Shown here: one piece after another, positions 54,093 through 63,365 of the stretch
Layout: the number at the start of each line of letters is the position of its first letter
How positions within the stretch are numbered: position 1 is the first letter of the stretch
Source of the DNA: Flagellimonas sp. S3867
GTDB lineage: Bacteria; Bacteroidota; Bacteroidia; Flavobacteriales; Flavobacteriaceae
Assembly: GCF_014698935.1 (NCBI RefSeq)
Contig: NZ_JACVMN010000004.1
Span: 62,001 to 126,000 of the forward strand
DNA: 64,000 bases
Direction of reading: 5' to 3'
Made by a program: the position numbers and the translations under genes
The notes under the pieces: generated by a model
What the model was told of the DNA's origin: nothing
The model's database searches: none
What the model saw: only the letters and a program-made list of their open reading frames with translations

Positions 54093-57000
54093 TTACTTAA
54101 CTACAAATACCACATTGATCAATGAATTGTAATCCGTTGGCAAATTCTCGACTTCAATAGTTAGATTACCGCTTGCATCAATTGTCATAAAGTTTGGGTC
54201 GCCAGAATCTGTTTCAAAAACCGTCGGGTCCGCATAAGTGACATAATAATACAAATCAGATGCAGCATATGTTGGTATGGCTGCCGGAGCACCTGCACTT
54301 GATGCTGTAGGTGTTCCAAATTGATCAAGGTATTCTTGATATAAGTCGATATTCTTTATTCCCGTGGTTGATGCATCTACCGCTATCGATGGAGGATAGA
54401 AAATTCTTCCAGCTGTTGCAGTTACCTTGGCAATATCAGCCATAGCAGCATCCACAGTGGCTTCCGATGCACCATCACCATCTACATCCAAATCTGTCAT
54501 TTCAAAGGATGCTCCACCATCTGCTCCAACCGTAAGTTCATTGTTAACATCAGTGCTTACAACATTGGCTGTTTCAGCGGCTCCCCCATCTTCATCAGTA
54601 TAGCTGATTACTCCTGTTGAAGTATTTTGGGATAAAGATGTTACTGTTTCATTTATATCTACAGCTGTAATTCCTGTCTCAGATATTGTAGCTATTCGAT
54701 TACCAGCCACAGTATTTGTTATGCTTACATCATCATCTGTCTGGGCTGCAAGTTCTGCAAGTGCGCCCTCGACCTCCGTGGCGGTAAAGTTGCCTCCGGC
54801 ATCGGTGATGTTCACTTCGGATGCCGTCTGATCGTCCGTTCCGGCATCGTCCAGATGTGATAGGTCCACCGTCTGGGCCGTACCGTCCTCGATACCGACG
54901 GTCAATATGTTCGTGCCAAGGTCAACGCCAAGGCTCTCTATGTTCTGGTCGTCCGTGCTGCCAGCTGCAAGTTCCGCAAGTGCACCCTCGACCTCCGTGG
55001 CGGTAAAGTTGCCTCCGGCATCGGTGATGTTCACCTCGCTAGCCGTCTGGTCGTCCGTTCCGTTGTCGTCCAGATGTGACAGGTCGACCGTCTGGGCCGT
55101 ACCGTCCTCGATACCAACTGTAAGTATATTTGTGCCAAGGTCAACGCCCAAACTCTCTATGTTCTGGTCGTCCGTTCCGGCATCGTCCAAATGTGATAGG
55201 TCGACCGTCTGGCTGGTACCGTCCTCGATGCCCACCGTCAATATGTTCGTGCCAAGGTCAACGCCAAGGCTCTCTATGTTCTGGTCATCCGTGCTGCCCG
55301 CTGCAAGCTCCGCAAGTGCGCCCTCGACCTCCGTGGCGGTAAAGTTGCCTCCGGCATCGGTGATGTTCACCTCACTGGCCGTCTGGTCGTCCGTTCCGTT
55401 GTCGTCCAGATGTGACAGGTCGACCGTCTGGGCCGTACCGTCCTCGATACCGACCGTAAGTATGTTCGTGCCAAGGTCAACGCCCAAACTCTCTATGTTC
55501 TGGTCATCCGTGCTGCCAGCTGCAAGCTCTGCAAGTGCGCCCTCGACCTCCGTGGCGGTAAAGTTGCCTCCGGCATCGGTGATGTTCACCTCACTGGCGG
55601 TCTGGTCGTCAGTTCCCGCATCGTCCAGATGCGACAGGTCCACCGTCTGGCCCGTACCGTCCTCGATACCGACCGTAAGTATATTTGTGCCAAGGTCCAC
55701 ACCAAGGCTCTCTATGTTCTGGTCATCGGTGCTGCCCGCTGCAAGCTCTGCAAGTGCGCCCTCCACCTCCGTGGCGGTAAAGTTGCCACCGGCATCGGTG
55801 ATGTTCACCTCAGCGGCCGTCTGGTCGTCCGTTCCGGCATCGTCCAAGTGCGATAGGTCCACCGTCTGGCCAGTGCCGTCCTCGATACCAACTGTAAGTA
55901 TATTTGTGCCAAGGTCAACGCCCAAACTCTCTATGTTCTGGTCGTCCGTGCTTCCGGCTGCAAGCTCCGTAAGTGCTCCCTCGACCTCCGTGGCGGTAAA
56001 GTTGCCTCCGGCATCGGTGATGTTCACTTCGCTGGCAGTCTGGTCGTCCGTTCCGGCATCGTCCAGATGTGACAGGTCGACCGTCTGGGCCGTACCGTCC
56101 TCGATACCAACTGTAAGTATATTTGTGCCAAGGTCAACGCCCAAACTCTCTATGTTCTGGTCATCGGTACCTGCATCGTCCAAATGTGATAGGTCGACCG
56201 TCTGGCTGGTACCGTCCTCGATGCCGACGGTCAATATGTTCGTGCCAAGGTCAACGCCAAGGCTCTCGATGTTCTGGTCGTCCGTGCTGCCCGCTGCAAG
56301 TTCCGCAAGTGCGCCCTCGACCTCCGTGGCGGTAAAGTTGCCTCCGGCGTCCGTGATGTTCACTTCGGATGCAGTCTGATTGTCCGTTCCATTGTCGTCC
56401 AGATGGGACAGGTCCACCGTCTGGGCCGTACCGTCCTCGATACCGACGGTCAATATGTTCGTTCCAAGGTCCACACCAAGGCTCTCTATGTTCTGGTCAT
56501 CGGTGCTGCCAGCTGCAAGCTCCGCAAGTGCACCCTCCACCTCGGTGGCGGTAAAGTTGCCTCCGGCATCGGTGATGTTCACTTCGGATGCAATCTGGTC
56601 GTCGGTTCCGGCATCGTCCAGATGTGACAGGTCCACCGTCTGGGCCGTACCGTCCTCGATACCAACAGTAAGTATATTTGTGCCAAGGTCCACACCAAGG
56701 CTCTCTATGTTCTGGTCGTCAGTACCTGCATCGTCCAGATGCGATAGGTCCACCGTCTGGGCCGTACCGTCCTCGATACCAACTGTCAATATGTTCGTTC
56801 CAAGGTCCACACCAAGGCTCTCTATGTTCTGGTCATCGGTGCTGCCAGCTGCAAGTTCTGCAAGTGCACCCTCGACCTCCGTGGCGGTAAAGTTGCCGCC
56901 CGCATCGGTGATGTTGACTTCGGATGCCGTCTGATCGTCCGTTCCGGCATCGTCCAGATGCGATAGGTCCACCGTCTGGGCCGTACCGTCCTCGATACCG

Positions 57001-60000
57001 ACCGTAAGTATGTTCGTGCCTAGGTCAACGCCAAGGCTCTCTATGTTCTGGTCATCGGTGCTGCCCGCTGCAAGCTCCGCAAGTGCGCCCTCGACCTCCG
57101 TGGCGGTAAAGTTGCCTCCGGCATCGGTGATGTTCACTTCCGCTGCCGTCTGGTCGTCGGTGCCCGTAAATGTTGTTGGTGTCCCATTCTCACTTGTATA
57201 GGTATATGTCCCATCAAGGTTATCGGCCAAGGTTGTTATGGTCTCCGAAATGGTCACCGATGAAACATTAAGGTAAAGTCCCCCGTCCGTACCTGCAGCA
57301 ATATCATTGTTAGCGTTACCGCTTATCAAATCAACTGTAGATGGCGCAACACCGTCATCTTCCAATGAGATGTTCAACTCACCCCCTACAATGGAAAGGT
57401 TGTCGATGTTCTGATCATCCGTTCCGGCGTCGTCCAAATGGGACAGGTCCACCGTCTGGGCCGTACCGTCCTCGATACCGACCGTAAGTATGTTCGTGCC
57501 AAGGTCCACACCAAGGCTCTCTATGTTCTGGTCGTCCGTGCTGCCCGCTGCAAGCTCTGCAAGCGCGCCCTCCACCTCCGTGGCGGTAAAGTTGCCACCG
57601 GCATCGGTGATGTTCACCTCAGCGGCCGTCTGGTCGTCCGTTCCGGCATCGTCCAAGTGCGATAGGTCCACCGTTTGGGCAGTACCGTCCTCGATACCAA
57701 CTGTAAGTATATTTGTGCCAAGGTCAACGCCAAGGCTCTCTATGTTCTGGTCGTCCGTGCTGCCAGCTGCAAGCTCCGCAAGTGCGCCCTCGACCTCCGT
57801 GGCGGTAAAGTTGCCTCCGGCATCGGTGATGTTAACCTCGCTGGCGGTCTGGTCGTCCGTTCCATTGTCGTCCAAATGCGATAGGTCCACCGTCTGGGCC
57901 GTACCGTCCTCGATACCGACCGTAAGTATATTTGTGCCAAGGTCAACGCCAAGGCTCTCGATGTTCTGGTCGTCGGTGCTGCCCGCTGCAAGTTCCGCAA
58001 GTGCGCCCTCCACCTCCGTGGCGGTAAAGTTGCCTCCGGCATCGGTGATGTTCACCTCACTGGCCGTCTGGTCGTCCGTTCCGTTGTCGTCCAGATGTGA
58101 CAGGTCGACCGTCTGGGCCGTACCGTCCTCGATACCAACTGTAAGTATATTTGTGCCAAGGTCAACGCCCAAACTCTCTATGTTCTGGTCGTCCGTGCTG
58201 CCCGCTGCAAGCTCTGCAAGCGCGCCCTCGACCTCCGTGGCGGCAAAGTTGCCTCCAGCGTCTGTGATGTTCACTTCGGATGCCGTCTGATCGTCCGTTC
58301 CATTGTCGTCCAGATGCGATAGGTCCACCGTCTGGGCCGTACCGTCCTCGATGCCCACCGTAAGTATATTTGTTCCAACATCAACACCAAGGCTCTCTAT
58401 GTTCTGGTCGTCGGTCCCTGCATCGTCCAGATGTGACAGGTCCACCGTCTGACTGGTACCGTCCTCGATACCAACGGTCAATATGTTCGTGCCTAGGTCA
58501 ACGCCCAAACTCTCTATGTTCTGGTCGTCCGTTCCGGCATCGTCCAAGTGCGACAGGTCCACCGTCTGGGCCGTACCGTCCTCGATGCCCACCGTAAGTA
58601 TGTTCGTGCCAAGGTCAACGCCAAGGCTCTCTATGTTCTGGTCGTCGGTGCTGCCCGCTGCAAGCTCCGCAAGTGCGCCCTCCACCTCGGTGGCGGTAAA
58701 GTTGCCTCCGGCATCGGTGATGTTCACTTCGGATGCAATCTGGTCGTCGGTTCCGGCATCGTCCAGATGTGATAGGTCCACCGTCTGGGCCGTACCGTCC
58801 TCGATACCGACGGTCAATATGTTCGTTCCAAGGTCCACACCAAGGCTCTCTATGTTCTGGTCGTCGGTGCTGCCCGCTGCAAGTTCCGCAAGTGCGCCCT
58901 CCACCTCCGTGGCGGTAAAGTTGCCGCCCGCATCGGTGATGTTGACCTCACTGGCCGTCTGGTCGTCCGTTCCGGCATCGTCCAGATGCGATAGGTCCAC
59001 CGTCTGGGCCGTACCGTCCTCGATACCGACAGTAAGTATATTTGTGCCAAGGTCGACACCAAGGCTCTCTATGTTCTGGTCGTCCGTGCTGCCCGCTGCA
59101 AGCTCTGCAAGTGCTCCCTCTACCTCCGTGGCGGTAAAGTTGCCTCCGGCGTCGGTGATGTTCACCTCGCTGGCGGTCTGGTCGTCCGTTCCATTGTCGT
59201 CCAAATGCGACAGGTCCACCGTCTGGGCCGTACCGTCCTCGATACCGACCGTAAGTATGTTCGTTCCAACATCAACGCCAAGACTCTCGATGTTCTGGTC
59301 GTCCGTTCCATTATCGTCCAAATGGGACAGGTCCACCGTCTGGCTGGTACCGTCCTCGATACCGACCGTAAGTATGTTCGTTCCAAGGTCAACGCCAAGG
59401 CTCTCTATGTTCTGGTCGTCCGTGCTGCCCGCTGCAAGTTCCGCAAGTGCTCCCTCCACCTCCGTGGCGGTAAAGTTGCCTCCGGCATCGGTGATGTTCA
59501 CCTCGCTGGCAGTCTGGTCGTCCGTTCCGGCATCATCCAGATGCGATAGGTCAACCGTTTGGCTGGTACCGTCCTCGATACCCACTGTCAATATGTTCGT
59601 GCCAAGGTCAACGCCAAGGCTCTCTATGTTCTGGTCGTCAGTTCCCGCATCGTCCAAATGGGACAGGTCCACCGTCTGGGCCGTACCGTCCTCGATACCG
59701 ACCGTAAGTATGTTCGTTCCAAGGTCAACGCCAAGGCTCTCTATGTTCTGGTCGTCCGTGCTGCCCGCTGCAAGTTCCGCAAGTGCTCCCTCCACCTCCG
59801 TGGCGGTAAAGTTGCCTCCGGCATCGGTGATGTTCACCTCGCTGGCAGTCTGGTCGTCCGTTCCGGCATCATCCAGATGTGACAGGTCGACCGTCTGGGC
59901 CGTACCGTCCTCGATACCCACTGTAAGTATATTTGTGCCAAGGTCAACGCCAAGGCTCTCTATGTTCTGGTCATCCGTGCTGCCCGCTGCAAGTTCCGCA

Positions 60001-63000
60001 AGTGCTCCCTCGACCTCCGTGGCGGTAAAGTTGCCGCCTGCATCGGTGATGTTCACTTCCGCTGCCGTCTGGTCGTCGGTGCCCATAAATGTTGTTGGTG
60101 TCCCATTCTCACTTGTATAGGTATATGTCCCATCAAGGTTATCGGCCAAGGTTGTTATGGTCTCCGAAATGGTCACCGATGAAACATTAAGGTAAAGTCC
60201 CCCGTCCGTACCTGCAGCAATATCATTGTTAGCGTTACCGCTTATCAAATCAACTGTAGATGGCGCAACACCGTCATCTTCCAATGAGATGTTCAACTCA
60301 CCCCCTACAATGGAAAGGTTGTCGATGTTCTGATCATCCGTTCCGGCATCGTCCAGATGGGAAAGGTCCACCGTCTGGCTGGTACCGTCCTCGATACCCA
60401 CTGTCAATATGTTCGTGCCAAGGTCAACGCCAAGGCTCTCTATGTTCTGGTCATCGGTGCTGCCCGCTGCAAGTTCCGCAAGTGCGCCCTCGACCTCCGT
60501 GGCGGTAAAGTTGCCTCCGGCATCGGTGATGTTGACCTCGCTGGCGGTCTGGTCGTCCGTTCCATTGTCGTCCAAATGCGATAGGTCCACCGTCTGGGCC
60601 GTACCGTCCTCGATACCGACGGTCAATATGTTCGTTCCAACATCAACGCCAAGGCTCTCTATGTTCTGGTCGTCGGTTCCCGCATCGTCCAGATGCGACA
60701 GGTCAACCGTCTGGCTGGTACCGTCCTCGATACCAACTGTAAGTATATTTGTTCCAAGGTCAACGCCAAGGCTCTCTATGTTCTGGTCGTCCGTGCTGCC
60801 CGCTGCAAGTTCCGCAAGTGCTCCCTCCACCTCCGTGGCGGTAAAGTTGCCTCCGGCATCGGTGATGTTCACCTCGCTGGCAGTCTGGTCGTCCGTTCCG
60901 GCATCGTCCAAGTGCGATAGGTCAACCGTTTGGCTGGTACCGTCCTCGATACCCACTGTCAATATGTTCGTGCCAAGGTCAACGCCAAGGCTCTCTATGT
61001 TCTGGTCGTCCGTTCCGGCATCGTCCAAGTGCGACAGGTCGACCGTCTGGGCCGTACCGTCCTCGATACCGACCGTAAGTATGTTCGTTCCAAGGTCTAC
61101 CCCAAGGCTCTCTATGTTCTGGTCATCGGTGCTGCCCGCTGCAAGCTCCGCAAGTGCGCCCTCGACCTCCGTGGCGGTAAAGTTGCCACCGGCATCGGTG
61201 ATGTTCACCTCACTGGCAGTCTGGTCGTCCGTTCCCGCATCGTCCAGATGCGACAGGTCCACCGTCTGGGCCGTACCGTCCTCGATACCGACCGTAAGTA
61301 TGTTCGTGCCAAGGTCCACACCAAGGCTCTCTATGTTCTGGTCGTCAGTTCCCGCATCGTCCAAATGGGACAGGTCCACCGTTTGGGCAGTACCGTCCTC
61401 GATACCGACCGTAAGTATGTTCGTTCCAAGGTCAACGCCAAGGCTCTCTATGTTCTGGTCATCCGTGCTGCCCGCTGCAAGCTCTGCAAGTGCGCCCTCT
61501 ACCTCCGTGGCGGTAAAGTTGCCTCCGGCGTCGGTGATGTTCACCTCGCTGGCGGTCTGGTCGTCCGTTCCATTGTCGTCCAAATGCGACAGGTCCACCG
61601 TCTGGGCCGTACCGTCCTCGATACCGACCGTAAGTATGTTCGTTCCAACATCAACGCCAAGACTCTCGATGTTCTGGTCGTCCGTTCCATTATCGTCCAA
61701 ATGGGACAGGTCCACCGTCTGGCTGGTACCGTCCTCGATACCAACTGTAAGTATATTTGTTCCAAGGTCAACGCCAAGGCTCTCTATGTTCTGGTCGTCC
61801 GTGCTGCCCGCTGCAAGCTCCGCAAGTGCTCCCTCGACCTCCGTGGCGGTAAAGTTGCCTCCGGCATCGGTGATGTTGACCTCGCTGGCGGTCTGGTCGT
61901 CGGTTCCGGCATCGTCCAGATGTGACAGGTCCACCGTCTGGGCCGTACCGTCCTCGATACCGACCGTAAGTATATTTGTGCCAAGGTCAACGCCAAGGCT
62001 CTCGATGTTCTGGTCGTCGGTGCTGCCCGCTGCAAGCTCCGCAAGTGCGCCCTCCACCTCCGTGGCGGTAAAGTTGCCTCCGGCGTCCGTGATGTTCACT
62101 TCGGATGCAGTCTGATCGTCCGTTCCATTGTCGTCCAGATGGGACAGGTCCACCGTCTGGGCCGTACCGTCCTCGATACCGACCGTAAGTATGTTCGTTC
62201 CAAGGTCCACACCAAGGCTCTCTATGTTCTGGTCATCGGTGCTGCCAGCTGCAAGCTCCGCAAGTGCACCCTCCACCTCGGTGGCGGTAAAGTTGCCTCC
62301 GGCATCGGTGATGTTCACTTCGGATGCAATCTGGTCGTCGGTTCCGGCATCGTCCAGATGTGATAGGTCCACCGTCTGGGCCGTACCGTCCTCGATACCG
62401 ACGGTCAATATGTTCGTTCCAAGGTCCACACCAAGGCTCTCTATGTTCTGGTCGTCCGTGCTGCCCGCTGCAAGCTCCGCAAGTGCGCCCTCCACCTCCG
62501 TGGCGGTAAAGTTGCCACCGGCATCGGTGATGTTCACCTCACTGGCGGTCTGGTCGTCCGTTCCGGCATCGTCCAGATGCGACAGGTCCACCGTCTGGCT
62601 GGTACCGTCCTCGATACCGACCGTAAGTATGTTCGTGCCTAGGTCAACGCCAAGGCTCTCTATGTTCTGGTCATCGGTACCTGCATCGTCCAAATGTGAT
62701 AGGTCGACCGTCTGGCTGGTACCGTCCTCGATGCCCACCGTAAGTATATTTGTTCCAACATCAACGCCCAAACTCTCTATGTTCTGGTCATCGGTGCTGC
62801 CCGCTGCAAGCTCTGCAAGTGCTCCCTCTACCTCGGTGGCGGTAAAGTTGCCGCCCGCGTCTGTGATGTTCACCTCGCTGGCCGTCTGGTCGTCAGTATC
62901 AATCAGAGCTGCTATATCCGCCAAGGCAACCGCAAAAGTATTAGTTTCGGAATCTGTAATTACCAAGTTTGTGTTTGTTCCATCTATTGCAAAAGAAGTA

Positions 63001-63365
63001 ATTGTAGTATTTGTATCGGTCAGTGTGTCGCTTAGACTGCTTAAATCGACATTTACACTTCCCCCATTTTCCAAGGTCAATGTCAATTCGTTTGTAGCTC
63101 CATTGAAAGTGAATCCGGTAAGCTGCTGGTCATCTGTGGAGGTTAATTCCCAAGAATCACCATCCCAAAAATAGATGGTACCAGTATTGGTGTTCACATA
63201 AATATCTCCTGTATCTGCACCGCCTGGGGCAACGGCTCCTGGACTGGATACTGCGGTACCACTTAGCACTTCACAATTGCATTGATCTTGCAAAGTTACC
63301 GTGGTCTGCGAATAGACAAATCCAGAGAAAAATAGTAGCGCAATGACTATAATGCTCTTTTTCAT
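54093..63365 (-). CDS. Giant (3,090 aa) acidic repeat surface protein
   Basis: Exported protein of 3,090 aa from the ATG at 63365 (signal peptide MKKSIIVIALLFFSGFVYSQ). Residues ~21-157 form a non-repeat head (GDIYVNTNTGTIYFWDGDSW is like tail-fibre and flavobacterial surface proteins). Residues 158-~2876 are 29 copies of a 34-aa unit A (EVNITDAGGNFTATEVEGAL), 40 of a 39-aa unit B (NIESLGVDLGTNILTVGIED) and two of an 87-aa insert C. Residues ~2877-3090 form a distinct C-terminal module ending INVVFVVK. There is no Lys or Arg between K3 and R2890. The protein is probably a T9SS-linked adhesin or fibre. ATG 63386 is an alternative start. Confidence 0.9.
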   Translation of the reverse strand: MKKSIIVIALLFFSGFVYSQTTVTLQDQCNCEVLSGTAVSSPGAVAPGGADTGDIYVNTNTGTIYFWDGDSWELTSTDDQQLTGFTFNGATNELTLTLENGGSVNVDLSSLSDTLTDTNTTITSFAIDGTNTNLVITDSETNTFAVALADIAALIDTDDQTASEVNITDAGGNFTATEVEGALAELAAGSTDDQNIESLGVDVGTNILTVGIEDGTSQTVDLSHLDDAGTDDQNIESLGVDLGTNILTVGIEDGTSQTVDLSHLDDAGTDDQTASEVNITDAGGNFTATEVEGALAELAAGSTDDQNIESLGVDLGTNILTVGIEDGTAQTVDLSHLDDAGTDDQIASEVNITDAGGNFTATEVEGALAELAAGSTDDQNIESLGVDLGTNILTVGIEDGTAQTVDLSHLDDNGTDDQTASEVNITDAGGNFTATEVEGALAELAAGSTDDQNIESLGVDLGTNILTVGIEDGTAQTVDLSHLDDAGTDDQTASEVNITDAGGNFTATEVEGALAELAAGSTDDQNIESLGVDLGTNILTVGIEDGTSQTVDLSHLDDNGTDDQNIESLGVDVGTNILTVGIEDGTAQTVDLSHLDDNGTDDQTASEVNITDAGGNFTATEVEGALAELAAGSTDDQNIESLGVDLGTNILTVGIEDGTAQTVDLSHLDDAGTDDQNIESLGVDLGTNILTVGIEDGTAQTVDLSHLDDAGTDDQTASEVNITDAGGNFTATEVEGALAELAAGSTDDQNIESLGVDLGTNILTVGIEDGTAQTVDLSHLDDAGTDDQNIESLGVDLGTNILTVGIEDGTSQTVDLSHLDDAGTDDQTASEVNITDAGGNFTATEVEGALAELAAGSTDDQNIESLGVDLGTNILTVGIEDGTSQTVDLSHLDDAGTDDQNIESLGVDVGTNILTVGIEDGTAQTVDLSHLDDNGTDDQTASEVNITDAGGNFTATEVEGALAELAAGSTDDQNIESLGVDLGTNILTVGIEDGTSQTVDLSHLDDAGTDDQNIDNLSIVGGELNISLEDDGVAPSTVDLISGNANNDIAAGTDGGLYLNVSSVTISETITTLADNLDGTYTYTSENGTPTTFMGTDDQTAAEVNITDAGGNFTATEVEGALAELAAGSTDDQNIESLGVDLGTNILTVGIEDGTAQTVDLSHLDDAGTDDQTASEVNITDAGGNFTATEVEGALAELAAGSTDDQNIESLGVDLGTNILTVGIEDGTAQTVDLSHLDDAGTDDQNIESLGVDLGTNILTVGIEDGTSQTVDLSHLDDAGTDDQTASEVNITDAGGNFTATEVEGALAELAAGSTDDQNIESLGVDLGTNILTVGIEDGTSQTVDLSHLDDNGTDDQNIESLGVDVGTNILTVGIEDGTAQTVDLSHLDDNGTDDQTASEVNITDAGGNFTATEVEGALAELAAGSTDDQNIESLGVDLGTNILTVGIEDGTAQTVDLSHLDDAGTDDQTASEVNITDAGGNFTATEVEGALAELAAGSTDDQNIESLGVDLGTNILTVGIEDGTAQTVDLSHLDDAGTDDQIASEVNITDAGGNFTATEVEGALAELAAGSTDDQNIESLGVDLGTNILTVGIEDGTAQTVDLSHLDDAGTDDQNIESLGVDLGTNILTVGIEDGTSQTVDLSHLDDAGTDDQNIESLGVDVGTNILTVGIEDGTAQTVDLSHLDDNGTDDQTASEVNITDAGGNFAATEVEGALAELAAGSTDDQNIESLGVDLGTNILTVGIEDGTAQTVDLSHLDDNGTDDQTASEVNITDAGGNFTATEVEGALAELAAGSTDDQNIESLGVDLGTNILTVGIEDGTAQTVDLSHLDDNGTDDQTASEVNITDAGGNFTATEVEGALAELAAGSTDDQNIESLGVDLGTNILTVGIEDGTAQTVDLSHLDDAGTDDQTAAEVNITDAGGNFTATEVEGALAELAAGSTDDQNIESLGVDLGTNILTVGIEDGTAQTVDLSHLDDAGTDDQNIDNLSIVGGELNISLEDDGVAPSTVDLISGNANNDIAAGTDGGLYLNVSSVTISETITTLADNLDGTYTYTSENGTPTTFTGTDDQTAAEVNITDAGGNFTATEVEGALAELAAGSTDDQNIESLGVDLGTNILTVGIEDGTAQTVDLSHLDDAGTDDQTASEVNITDAGGNFTATEVEGALAELAAGSTDDQNIESLGVDLGTNILTVGIEDGTAQTVDLSHLDDAGTDDQNIESLGVDLGTNILTVGIEDGTAQTVDLSHLDDAGTDDQIASEVNITDAGGNFTATEVEGALAELAAGSTDDQNIESLGVDLGTNILTVGIEDGTAQTVDLSHLDDNGTDNQTASEVNITDAGGNFTATEVEGALAELAAGSTDDQNIESLGVDLGTNILTVGIEDGTSQTVDLSHLDDAGTDDQNIESLGVDLGTNILTVGIEDGTAQTVDLSHLDDAGTDDQTASEVNITDAGGNFTATEVEGALTELAAGSTDDQNIESLGVDLGTNILTVGIEDGTGQTVDLSHLDDAGTDDQTAAEVNITDAGGNFTATEVEGALAELAAGSTDDQNIESLGVDLGTNILTVGIEDGTGQTVDLSHLDDAGTDDQTASEVNITDAGGNFTATEVEGALAELAAGSTDDQNIESLGVDLGTNILTVGIEDGTAQTVDLSHLDDNGTDDQTASEVNITDAGGNFTATEVEGALAELAAGSTDDQNIESLGVDLGTNILTVGIEDGTSQTVDLSHLDDAGTDDQNIESLGVDLGTNILTVGIEDGTAQTVDLSHLDDNGTDDQTASEVNITDAGGNFTATEVEGALAELAAGSTDDQNIESLGVDLGTNILTVGIEDGTAQTVDLSHLDDAGTDDQTASEVNITDAGGNFTATEVEGALAELAAQTDDDVSITNTVAGNRIATISETGITAVDINETVTSLSQNTSTGVISYTDEDGGAAETANVVSTDVNNELTVGADGGASFEMTDLDVDGDGASEATVDAAMADIAKVTATAGRIFYPPSIAVDASTTGIKNIDLYQEYLDQFGTPTASSAGAPAAIPTYAASDLYYYVTYADPTVFETDSGDPNFMTIDASGNLTIEVENLPTDYNSLINVVFVVK
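57159..57419 (-). repeat. C insert, copy 2
   Basis: An 87-residue module (NIDNLSIVGGELNISLEDDG ... NENGTPTT-like end, residues LDGTYTYTSENGTPTTF then TGT). It is identical in DNA to the copy at 60078-60338 except for one base (T-G-T versus M-G-T codon), at an offset of 2,919 bases. Confidence 0.88.
60078..60338 (-). repeat. C insert, copy 1
   Basis: An 87-residue module of lower G+C than the surrounding A/B units, encoding LYLNVSSVTISETITTLADN and TYTYTSENGTPTTF followed by MGT. It is repeated almost perfectly 2,919 bases downstream in the gene, marking an internal block duplication. Confidence 0.88.

Larger units (their letters stand above)
54738..62894 (-). repeat. Tandem A/B repeat array inside the giant gene
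   Basis: Units of 102 bases (A, 29 copies) and 117 bases (B, 40 copies) in orders AB, ABB and ABBB, with two 261-base C inserts. Unit lengths account exactly for the coordinates: N-terminal block 9A+14B (60339-62894), middle block 10A+14B (57420-60077), C-terminal block 10A+12B (54738-57158, last A altered). Variants at fixed sites are L/V (DLGT/DVGT), S/A/G (SQT/AQT/GQT) and A/N (DAGT/DNGT). Confidence 0.92.

Noticed and set aside
54738-62894. Regularly spaced repeats that could suggest a CRISPR array
   Set aside because: Unit lengths (102/117 bp) are too long, the 'spacers' are themselves repeats, the frame is open throughout, and no cas gene is present.
54907-63174. Several long plus-strand open frames (up to 568 codons) opposite the giant gene
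   Set aside because: Both repeat units are multiples of three bases and rich in G+C, so one frame on the opposite strand stays open by construction. The predicted proteins lack signal peptides, start signals and independent support; they mirror the minus-strand repeats.
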